Shown piece after piece: positions 18,301 through 25,724 of a stretch of DNA of 64,000 bases. Made by a program: the position numbers and the translations under genes. Source of the stretch: Thraustochytrium sp. TN22 (Eukaryota > Sar > Bigyra > Thraustochytrida > Thraustochytriidae); NCBI GenBank assembly GCA_013306675.1, contig JABLUY010000107.1, positions 54,083 to 118,082 of the forward strand, read 5' to 3'. The stretch's first letter is position 1. Each line of letters opens with the position of its first letter. Below the pieces are notes generated by a model. The model worked only from the letters and a program-made list of their open reading frames with translations, had not been told where the DNA came from and searched no databases.

Positions 18301-20091
18301 CGTCTGCAGGTGCGAGAGACGCCGCTGCACGGTGGCATCTGGGACGCGACTAAAGAGCAGACGGTCCAACCGCGACGGGCTCACTTTGCCGTAGGTGGCA
18401 AACTGAAAGACGAGCCGCAGCCGGTACAGCATGCGCACCACGTTCTGTTCGGTGTGCTCGCACATGTCGTTGTAGGCTTCCATGCCGCGCGAGGGCCAGC
18501 CCATGAGCCAGCGCGCAAAGACGCTCAGCTCGCAGCCGGCCAGCTTGGCCAGGCGCGCCACGCCAACGTCCCGCCGCGCCCACACGACGTTGAGAAGCAC
18601 GCGGAAGAGCGCGATGGCTGCGCCGCGCAGCGCGTGGTTGGCATGGTGGTTTGGCAAGGGCGCGCGCGAGAGCTCGTCGCGGTGCAGCAGGCCCTCAATG
18701 TACGCGCACGTGAGGGCTCCCTTAGGCCGGCTCACGATGCGATACTCGTAGCGGCCGTGCTCGCCAACCAGGCCTAGCCGCACGCCGAGCGGCTCGCGAC
18801 CGAGGTTGATGGTGAAGAGCACCGTCTCTACCGGGAGCTGGCCCGTCTGTGGGTCTCGTCGCCGGTCGAACCGGTACACGAAGCGTCGGATCGTCACCGT
18901 GTAAGAGGTCTTCTTGCCGCTGAGCACCTCCTCGTGGCGCGCGCTAAGATGCTTGCTGACCGTGACCAGGTTCAGTCCCTGCATGCTCACATCTTCCACG
19001 GCGATAATTTCGTCGCCGGTCAGTAGCATGCACACGTCCGCCGGCATTACAAAGCCCCGCAGCGCCGCCGGGATGGTCACGCACGAGCGCGCGCGCCGGT
19101 CCTCCACGCACTGCGCTGCAACGCTCGGCAGCTTCGAGTCCACGCCGAGGTCATCCTCGCCGTCTCCGTCGCCGTCGTCCTTGCTCTCGTCCTTCTTGGA
19201 GCTGCTGCTTCCGCTGTTGCCTTTGCCGCCGCGGCCCTGCGGTGGCGCACTCGGTATGAGCGCGGGCCAAAGCATGTCGTCGTCCGAGACGTGCGAACCC
19301 CGCGTTGGCACGCGGTTGCGACGGTGGAAGAGAGCAAGCTGGTAGTCGTCCTGGACGTCCTCCTCGTACTCCCAGGTGGACTCCTTGTAGGACAGCTCAC
19401 ACCACTTGACCAGGTAGAGCTTCTTGATGGTCTCCTTCTTGCCCACCTTGCGCTCGGCGCGCTCCTTGGGCGTGAGCAGGTCTCGCACCGCCTTGCCGGA
19501 CTTATCCCCCCCCAGGTAGCCGCCGGCCCACTGGAACCAGTGCAGGTCAGCCACGATCTCGGCGCGACCCTCCTCCATGACCTGCGTCGTCTCCGACAGG
19601 ATGCGGTCCACCTCTGTGTAGCGCGGGTCGAAGAACTCCTCCTCGCCGTCGTCATTGATGGGGATGTTCTCGCGCCCGGACCGCATCTTCTGCTTGAAGC
19701 GCTGCACCATGGGCTTGAACTTGCGGTGCAGCGCCTTGATCTCGTTCTCGTGGACCCACTTTACGTGCAGATACGACTGGTTCTTGTACTTGACGAGAAG
19801 CTCCTGCAACGGGCCACGCCCAGCGTCCCGCATGCCCAGGAACTTTTCGATCTGAGGGCCCTGCTCCAGCACCTCATCCTCGCGCTCCAGCTCTAGCCGC
19901 CGCTTCGTGTCGGCCTCCGACTCGCCAAAGGCCTCGTCATCGTCGTCATCGTTGTCCTCCGCGTAGTTGACGGTGCGCGTGGCTCGGTGCCGGACGCGCG
20001 ACGACCTCCGCACGCCGTCCTGGCCGTCCACGGGCGCGGGCGCGGCACCGTGCGCGTCGTACGCCTCGTCCTCCTCGTCGTGATCCGGCAT
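12391..20091 (-). CDS. CHD-like SNF2 chromatin remodeler with PHD cluster, extended PHD and repeat tail
   Basis: A 2566-residue nuclear ATPase in one exon. Order: acidic N-terminus; two chromodomain-like segments (YLHVKWVHENE near 105; LYLVKWCELSYKESTWE near 225); a PDZ-like segment (about 335-400); SNF2 ATPase from about 905 with ADEMGLGKT and a DEGH box (DEAH in most CHDs); helicase-C from about 1295 with LSTRAGGVGINLTAAD and HRIGQKRAVKIF; poly-Gly and acidic linkers; three PHD fingers (about 1778-1925; first CAVCADGGKLVMCEGPC, closing FHSECIN and CPDH); an AT-hook RGRPRKG near 1972; an extended PHD (about 2045-2170); then an 11-residue repeat tail. By homology it slides nucleosomes and reads histone H3 tails; targets are unknown. 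The fused PHD cassette resembles that of NSD-type methyltransferases more than the paired PHDs of CHD3/4. Confidence 0.9.
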   Translation of the reverse strand: MPDHDEEDEAYDAHGAAPAPVDGQDGVRRSSRVRHRATRTVNYAEDNDDDDDEAFGESEADTKRRLELEREDEVLEQGPQIEKFLGMRDAGRGPLQELLVKYKNQSYLHVKWVHENEIKALHRKFKPMVQRFKQKMRSGRENIPINDDGEEEFFDPRYTEVDRILSETTQVMEEGRAEIVADLHWFQWAGGYLGGDKSGKAVRDLLTPKERAERKVGKKETIKKLYLVKWCELSYKESTWEYEEDVQDDYQLALFHRRNRVPTRGSHVSDDDMLWPALIPSAPPQGRGGKGNSGSSSSKKDESKDDGDGDGEDDLGVDSKLPSVAAQCVEDRRARSCVTIPAALRGFVMPADVCMLLTGDEIIAVEDVSMQGLNLVTVSKHLSARHEEVLSGKKTSYTVTIRRFVYRFDRRRDPQTGQLPVETVLFTINLGREPLGVRLGLVGEHGRYEYRIVSRPKGALTCAYIEGLLHRDELSRAPLPNHHANHALRGAAIALFRVLLNVVWARRDVGVARLAKLAGCELSVFARWLMGWPSRGMEAYNDMCEHTEQNVVRMLYRLRLVFQFATYGKVSPSRLDRLLFSRVPDATVQRRLSHLQTALGYLHAEVARKKEAKAVAKAVAAVKAEPQQLQTTTTTTTTTTTTKAEDGEAGDPPADQKQEAAMIAAAEAAKKRVIAGAARKAQQMEQEDGHNVEDNFRMHRLVKVASVLDNIITRIEDQHLKESGLSLTRWRKAQGSSYDAMRIEPEDVRFDGSPRTAPDEDHVYVARHLSQVIKAMRPNLRVWQNGSSDSPQVREALRQANAISDPHQRAQAVQQINTRVRMEAWQVAVSLMPLPEEDFVGEVSTQQQLGLQRQEMQLRQKALGEGAQLENQSTVRAFKAQRAALAELHRKRFVPYNPRNQPRYKNGNMLRPYQLQGINWILEHWYRGVNCILADEMGLGKTVQVVATLEHMRTRANLRGPFLIVAPLSTIGHWHREVETWTDMNVCKYYDVGGAEAREVIRRFEWYYPGMEGRKDVLKFNVLVTTYECFMQDVDHLTSLPWLGMVIDEGHRLRSVKSKLLEMLLRIPDALRLLLTGTPLQNNILELWSLLNFCDPNQFPDQHQFMFKYGDMQSTEQLDQLQQEIAPYMLRRVKEDVEKSIPPKEETIIDVELTMLQKRYYRAIFDRNRQVLYKGCKGGNKPQLINVEMELRKCCNHPYLISGVQESEQSNLRKEIRAKLAAVEREVSKGRKADKATGAEESATDADEQADLLQLVRKAHKDEMSRDELFDVAALERCVRGSGKLVLVDKLLPKLRKEGHKVLIFSQMVRMLDLLEYLCKSRGYPMERLDGGVQGNVRQAAIDRFSDPASNSFVFLLSTRAGGVGINLTAADTVIIFDSDWNPQNDAQAQARVHRIGQKRAVKIFRLVTKNTYEETMLQRAAMKLGLERAVLGTVHESTLKASKGGAGKDSEKGVGGKNLSPAELERMLREGAYHHLREDDNAAARTFVGADIDDLLKTNARTVKMDRVKDGSGGGALDKLKHNTVNKTTFKAEEREDGVDINDPNFWAKVLPDMATPDTLLAKLNDMQQAMELGRDRTKRRQFMEDVRLLVRDIVAQRTAGEMVNEHDLETALSLLVQISNMRKTFGSESFDPENPARKVYTELAERWMRRLESLRERRARRGGNASADSDDELFSDNDSDAGGGGGGGGGGGGELGARAASAASSSRAALYGEAESDAGGGGKRGQKRKKKQRRGRYSELSDDDDDDADADADMYEEGGAAMDVDEGEGGIMKDHFSEVCAVCADGGKLVMCEGPCKQAFHPNCLSAEGAKDLESEDRWFCPDCKNGFHTCMLCREGGYADVKPDGVFCCADDNCGRFYHVACIKKAKHARILDEVNCTFICSLHECCTCTDKNKPVQVHCLRCAKGFHSECINYKRSLRLHRNLIICPDHLEGKEFEVSHHFPFDPALRKRLGGTAAAPAATPARRSRGRPRKGEAATPAGTPPGSAASRRRSMRAPLPVAQSRGADAPQLASSKKKRPKDGPDLIDEDWREHEDPPLEPGKPVIKTCALCMRDMRVPKPGEEASMPVQERPLPYPFMQPKGENRWAPVWTHWRCATLSPEAFIKDDKFHNVLKAVRRGRFLNCAACATRGATLGCFYAKCDKSFHVPCAVDTGWDPDTQIEFYCEDHRSKAPAGAKKRATAPATTTSKANATAPASSSKRPAPASSARKANGTKRARSTVFAKHDDDLGNDDDDDYATGEDAVDESDPSAPIGARSGPLSSFTQKARVRGDLITVTFQVTGVDVSTFAKPEAVKPEMIKNKVVAKDKGKVVAEPAKTKDRVVAEPETTKEKIAAEPGAAKVKVAAEPAAAMEKVAAEPEAAKEKVAAEPEAAKGDATAKPETTKGDATVEAEAAKGDATAKPEAAKGDATAKPETTKGDATAKPETTKGDATVEAEATKGDATAKPEAAKGDATVDAEATTGKAMAEPEATTGKAMAEPEATTTTTTNAPATESTTKSASEAEAPEQSAPAETAPAEKTSGAEVSRAVEEVPSAAEKSTTAEASASAGDATTSAAPQVEAAQ
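12636..13150 (-). repeat. 33-bp coding minisatellite, 11-residue repeats
   Basis: Inside the remodeler gene about 15 tandem 33-bp units encode 11-residue repeats of pattern KGDATAKPETT, KGDATVEAEAA, KEKVAAEPEAA and TGKAMAEPEAT. Units near the C-terminus are nearly identical, while upstream ones are more diverged. All length changes appear to be multiples of 33, keeping the frame. Charged, Ala/Pro-rich and predicted disordered. Confidence 0.9.
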
Positions 20092-22002
20092 GCCGCCTGC
20101 AGAAAGGTGAAGCGGCCCCGCCTATTTTTTTTCCTGCCGGTACCAGGTCAATCGCGACCTCGCCTGGTGCCGTCGCCGTCCAGCGCCGCCGGGCCGATCG
20201 CTACGCGCGCCCGGCCCGGCCCGTACCGCGCGCCGCCGCCGCCGCCGCCGCCGTGCCGTCGCCGCGCCGCGCCGCGCCGCCTGCGCGCGGCCGCCTCGCC
20301 CGCTCGCCTGCTCGCCCGCCGCGCTGCTAGGGCCGTAGTCAGGCGGCCGGTCAGCCTCCACGCCCGCCGCCACGGAGCGCCGCAGCGCCCTCCGCAGCCG
20401 CGCGCGGGGCCCGCAGCGCGCTGCGCTGCGCCGCGCGCGCCCGTCGCCGCCGCCACCTCTGCGCGCGCCCCTCGCGCCGCGCGTGGTAGTTGCTCGCTTG
20501 CTCGCTCGCTTGCTTGCTTGCCTCGGAGACGGGATGCGGATGGTTGAGTTGAAGAAGACGCGCGCCACTGGCCGCCCGCGACCCGGCGGACCCGCCGCGC
20601 GCCGCGCCGCGCCGCGCCGATCGAGCGCGCGCCGCGAGCGCCGCCGCGCCGCCCTCTGCCCGCGCCGCCGCCGCCGCCCCGCGCCCCGCGCCCGCGCTCG
20701 CGCTGCGCCCCAGCGGCGGTTTGAAGGCGTCGCGCCGCGCCGCCGCCGCCGCGCGCTCCGCACTTGGGGCTCTTTTTAGCCCGTTTGATTTTCCCTCGCG
20801 CGCCGCGCGCCTGCCGCCCTCGCCGCTCGTGAAAGCGCGCGCGCGCCGCGAGCCTGTCCTCCCTCCCTGTCTGCGCCGCTGTGCGCGCGCCGCTTTCCTC
20901 CCGCCCCGCGCGCGCGCAAGCTTTCTGCGGCTTCGTTTGGTCCCGGCCCGGGTGCCGCCAGCCATAAAACAAAACAATCCTCAAGATACTACCACGGTTG
21001 GTGGGATGGATACCTCGCTCAGCCACCACCGCCGCACCAACCGCGGCCGCGCAAATAGGCTGCGTGCTCTCCCGCGCTGCGCGGCGATGGCTCCTCGCGA
21101 AGATGGGGGTGGGCGCCGCGGCGCCGCGCTCGCTGCCGATACGGTGCGTGCGGCCAAGGATGCGTGCGGCCAAGGATACGATGACGACAACCAAACATCC
21201 TGATGAGCAACGATCTCACGTCGTCGTCAGACTCGTCACGCTGTGTGTCTTTTTTTTTTTCCCTTCTCTTTGTTGTTTGCCGCGGCGCGGCGCGTGCAGG
21301 TTGCGACGACCTCTTGGCGCTGGAACCTTGGCTCCTTTCTCGCAAGTCGGAACTTGATGCCAGGCGGTTCGAGCGATTCGTGGTGGTAGGAAGGCGCGCT
21401 GACGGACGTCCGAGTCGGACGCCGGATCGCGACACAATGATGACCTGGCTGGGCCTGGTCGGCCCGATCAAAAAGTACCAGCACGCCCACCAAGGCTTCG
21501 CATGCATGCCCAACGACTCACTGTGGCACTTTCGGGCCGATCTGCGACGCTGAAATGGAGCCATCGAGTGCAATGCGGGGTGCCGTCGATGGCAAAGGCC
21601 GAACGAGGCGGTGGTCGCCGCAAGGTGGTGGTGGATGACACGACAACACCTGCAGTGAGCTTTGTAAGGAGGGGTGAGCTGGCAAGCAGAAAATGAAGTG
21701 GGGACAGAGGACAGAGACTTGCGCGAGGCGAAGACGCAAGGGACCGATCGAGGGTCACGACACAAAACGCACAAGGCTCAAAGCGCGCGGGGGGGGGGGG
21801 GGGGCAGAAGCGAACCGTGAATGGGGTGCTGCGGCAGCAAGAAGAAGGCAGTGGTCCCTTCAAAGAGGGAAGTGAACGAAGGCTTTGTCCCGCGAATCAA
21901 AAATCGCCGCGTCATCTCATTTTGAGCAGAGGCCACATGTGTGCCCAGTTCTAACGTGGAAAAAGGCCGCCTGCAGGGAAACGGGGCCGCGACATGTGGC
22001 TT
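20092..22002. other. Long gene-free region upstream of the remodeler
   Basis: No supported gene. It holds the remodeler 5' flank, with a tetranucleotide run gctcgctcgcttgcttgctt at about 20490-20521, a 16-bp perfect tandem repeat (gcgtgcggccaaggat, 21146-21177), an 11-13 base T run near 21250 and a 16-base G run at 21789-21804. Open frames here are Arg/Ala low-complexity on both strands. A short unrecognised gene near 21.2-21.8 kb, where GC is lower, cannot be excluded. Confidence 0.4.
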
Positions 22003-22263
22003 CTACGCGGTGGGCTGGGCGGCCGCGGCAGCCGCGCGGTCGGCGGCGATGCGCTCGTCGGCGCGCCTCCTGCTCTCGCGTGCGTTCTCGGCGTTCTGCT
22101 TGCGCATGACCTCCTTCTCAGCGCGGAAGCACTTGTCCAGCGCCGCCTTGGGCTCGTTGCAGGAGCCGAGGAACTTCATGTACGGGTTATCCTCGTGGCA
22201 CTTCCTCAGCGCGTCAATCACGTGCTGGCAGTACGGGTGCGGCCGGTCCAGGGGCGGATGCAT
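22003..22263 (-). CDS. CMC2: CMC2-like twin CX9C mitochondrial protein
   Basis: An 86-residue protein from the ATG at 22263. The start MHPPLDRPHPYCQHVIDAL is characteristic of COX assembly mitochondrial protein 2. Two CX9C pairs are seen (CQHVIDALRKC and CNEPKAALDKC), the signature of intermembrane-space proteins imported and oxidised by Mia40/Erv1. CMC2 works in copper-centre maturation and assembly of cytochrome c oxidase. After the twin motif the protein adds a charged helix (RAEKEVMRKQNAENARESRR) and an Ala-rich tail, making it a little longer than yeast or human CMC2. A longer open frame upstream is not used because the family begins at this methionine. Divergent from the polyQ gene. Confidence 0.9.
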   Translation of the reverse strand: MHPPLDRPHPYCQHVIDALRKCHEDNPYMKFLGSCNEPKAALDKCFRAEKEVMRKQNAENARESRRRADERIAADRAAAAAAQPTA

Positions 22264-23049
22264 CCTTGCTGCTGCTCTTCGCCGCGCGGCGCCTCCCCTC
22301 GCCCTCCTCCTCCTCCCTTTCTTGGCGCTTCTCCCGGCGGCTGCGGCCAGCTCGCGGAGGTGCTGTGCTGGGTGCGCCGACGGCCGATCCCGCCACTCGC
22401 CGCGCTGCGTGCCGCTCGCGGGCCGCGGGTCGGGCGCGCGGAGGGAGCCAGCCGCCACGTGCGCCACCTGCCGCCGCTCGCCGCCGCCGCCGCTCGCGAT
22501 GCGCGTTGGGAAGGAAGGGCCGGGCTTGCAGCGCGGTCTGGGCGTGGCGTCCGCAGCGCCGTGCAAAAGCCCGAGGCCCGATGGCTCGCTCGCGCGCCAG
22601 CGACGCTCATGTCCGTTGCCGCTCGCGGCCGAGGTCATGGGCACGGGCACCAGAGCAGTGTCGCGTCGCGGTACCGCGCCCGGCCCGGGGCTGCCGGGCA
22701 GGGCGGTCCCAGCAGCGTGCTGAGTAGTTGAACGCTGCGCGTCTGCACATACATAATACGTGTTTTCTTGCGTGGGGACCGCCGACTTGGCGGTTGTGTG
22801 CACCGTGCTACGCTGAGGACTTCGACAACAAAGCTTCCCACGAGCTGTGCACTGGCAGTGTGCGTTGCATTCGCCGCCGGCACGTCGCGGAGAGCGCGGT
22901 GAGGCGCGGTGAGGCGCCACGAGCGGCAGCTCAGTACAGCAGCGAGCGCGAGCGCGAGAGCGAGAGCGGGGAGAGCGAGCTTGCGCCGGTGCGGCGCTAG
23001 GCAGGGACCACGGCGCACGTGCAGCTGCGGACGCGAGCGCGCAGCCGCG
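22264..23049. promoter_or_regulatory. Divergent promoter region, CMC2 / polyQ gene
   Basis: A 786-bp spacer between head-to-head genes. It contains a short tandem gcggtgag duplication near 22898 and a purine-rich gagcgcgagcgcgagagcgagagcgg tract near 22945 (about 100 bp before the polyQ start). No classical core element was recognised. Confidence 0.35.
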
Positions 23050-23068
23050 ATGAGCTATCGGATGCAGC

Positions 23069-23113
<45 letters not shown>

Positions 23114-24219
23114 TGCAGCAGCAGCAGCAGCAGCAGCAGATGCAGCAGATGCAAGTGCAGCAGATGCAGATGCAGCCGATACAGCAGTCGCCGCACCGGA
23201 TGCAACAGAGATACGCAGATGAAGATGCTCGCGTGGAGCGAGAGTGGGTGCCAGAGAGTGCCGCGTTCAAGGCGCGGCGCCGGCCGACACAGGGCAAAAA
23301 CCCTGGCCAGGCTTTGTTGGCGCGGCATCGGTACAGGCGCCGCGCGACCGAAGGAGACGATAGTTCGACCGGCCTGAGCGGCTGCGAGAGCGAGCCGTGG
23401 AGGCCGCCCCCGCGCAGCCAGCGGGCCGTGTCAAAACCGAGATCGCGGGACACGATTCATGCTGAGAGAACAGCCGTGCCTGTGAGCAGCGACGACTCCT
23501 CGGACGACGATGAGGTCCGCACCCGCGCCAGCAGCCGCAAGGCGCGCGCCACGATCCACCATGAGGCCAACGGAATCTGGGTGAGTAGCGACGAAGAGAG
23601 TGACGATGCCAGCGTGAGCCAGCGGACTTGGCACCGCAGCCGTAGCTACAGTGGGAGTGGCAGCGGCAGCGGGGGCTACGCGTCCTCGGCCTCAACGCAG
23701 CTCCGTCACAGGCAACGCAGCGGATCAGGGCGCACATCGTCGCTGCGCGGGGCAGCAGTCGCGACCGCCGCCGCTGCCGCCGTTGCCGCGACAGACCCGC
23801 AGACGCGGGCCAACCCGTCGCCGACGGCTTCGTCTTTCGCGTCCAGCGCCACCTCCCGGTCCTCACGATACTGGTCCTCTTCAAGCTCTGAGACGAGTTC
23901 GCTAGGGGACGTCGGTCGTGCGGGTCCACCAGGTTCTGGCGTGGACAGCATGTATCAGCAGCCTCTCGTAGGTTCTGGCCGAAACAATGGCTATGAGTCA
24001 TTTGACTCAATCAGCTTAGCTTCCACGGCGGCTTCCGAGGCAGCTGGCTATATGTCGGCTGCATCCAGTGATCAGCGTATCGCTTCGGCGCGGCGCGCCT
24101 ATGCGTCCTTGGGAAGTAATGGCGGAGGTTTTCGCTCCACAGGTCTGAGCCAGGCATCAAGCTGGAACATGCCGCAGGCTGCGTGGAACAACGTCAGGGA
24201 GGTCTCGTCGGGACCCTAT

Positions 24220-24272
<53 letters not shown>

Positions 24273-24987
24273 TCAAGCGTCGCAGCAGATTCAGCAGCCG
24301 CAGCAGCAGTCGCAGTCGCATGCACAGGCCAGCGGCACGCGCTGCGCTGCGTCGGCGAGTAGCAGGGTGGACCTGCTTCGTCAGAGTGCCGGCGCGGCCC
24401 CCATCCAGCTGCATGCCATCCAGTTCTGGGATCCGGAGGGTACCAAGGCGATGCTGGCGGACCGCGGCAGCATCGGGACAGGTATGGCGATTGGGATCGC
24501 CTTCCTCAGCGCCGGTCAGTGGGCGTGGGGATTTGGCATGCTCCTCGCAACGCTCCTTGGCGCCAACTACGTCGCAACAATCTACCGCCTTGCCAAGTGG
24601 CGTGAGAGCAGTGGCATTGAGCAACAGGCGCTCTTCAATGAGATGTACGAGGTCGTTGAGCAGACGTGTACCGACACGCGCGTGACGCTGCCATCGGGTG
24701 AGCTGCGCCCGCGCCTCGTCTGTGCTGGCGAGGTTGGCACCGCGCTCCAGCGCCACTTTCCAGGTCTCTCGGACGCCATCATGCTGCGCTTTTGGACCGA
24801 GGCATGCGTTCATTTTCGCCTCACATTGCGTTCTGGCTGCCATCACCTCGGCCAGGCCAAGCTGCACCCTCGCATGCTCAACACATCCTCGCTTGGGGCG
24901 CTCACCAAGCAGGTCCCTTCTGGCATCTGTCCCAGCTGCGACAACAAGATTGCCATTGAGGCTCGCTTCCCCCTCAAGTGTGACTGA
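23050..24987 (+). CDS. PolyQ-rich membrane-associated protein, unknown function
   Basis: A 645-residue protein from the ATG at 23050 (MSYRMQRQQQ). PolyQ stretches at about residues 7-60 (interrupted by Met) and 392-415 flank a long Ser/Arg/Asp-rich disordered region with acidic SSDDSSDDDEV-type clusters. From about residue 455 the protein looks folded: IQLHAIQFWDPEGTKAMLAD, then one or two hydrophobic segments (TGMAIGIAFLSAGQWAWGFG and MLLATLLGANYVATIYRLAK), a hydrophilic region and a C-terminus with GICPSCDNKIAIEARFPLKC, whose CxxC suggests half a zinc site. No family recognised. CAG is the dominant Gln codon in the tracts, so length polymorphism is likely. Confidence 0.75.
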
Positions 24988-25724
24988 AGCTGTAGGTATT
25001 CTGTTGCGAAGAAATGAACGATGCAAAGGAGAAGGCGCTGCCGCATTTTCTGCGATGCTGCCGTCTACAGGAAATTCCCGCTTGAAAATCTCCTTGGTCC
25101 CTGTGCCATTTTGCCATGAGGCGCGGCTCTGCGTAGGCTAGCTAGAGCCGCGCCCTTGGCGGGCATGAGCCCAATCTCTGACTGACTTGTGAGGCCTAAA
25201 TCATCCTCTCCGAGGCTCCTCCAGCTTGGTTACCGTACAACTTCTTGCCTTGAAACTCATAAACATCTCCAGCACCTCGACGCACACGCTCGCTCGCCGA
25301 TGGTCATCATCTCGAACAGCCCACGGAAGGTCCCTCCTCGCGCCAAGCCGCAGCTCGCTCGCAGAGCGAAGCTACAACGCTGCAGTGCGCCGCAGACCGA
25401 CTTGCCGCGGCGCACTTACGCCTCGAACGCCCTGGCGGGTCCCTGGCGGTGCTGCTCTTCTCCCTCGCTCTCTCTCGTTCAAGGCCCGACCGTGACCGGC
25501 CTGACTGAGAGTTCTCCTCAACTCGAAGATCTTGCGCGTTGACCTCGGCGAGCTTTCCTCGTCCACGTTTCCTCGTCCGAGTTTCCCTCCTGGCCTCTCC
25601 GATCGCGCCCTCCTCGTCCCTGTTCATGCCGTGCTTGTCGCGCTCCTCGTGCGTCGTCGTCGTCGGCGGCGGCGGCGACTGCGGCGGCGCGGGCGCGCAG
25701 TCCGCGATCCATGCGGCCGGCGGC
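24988..25724. other. Spacer between polyQ gene and ATG1 kinase
   Basis: A 737-bp spacer, same-strand genes on both sides. A gctagctag motif occurs near 25137, of a kind also seen near 8470, 40345 and 63340. No gene supported. Confidence 0.35.

Noticed and set aside
20148-21774. Minus-strand frames of 250-350 codons upstream of the remodeler
   Set aside because: Arg/Ala/Gly low complexity from simple GC-rich DNA, no start context or motif; both strands are equally open.
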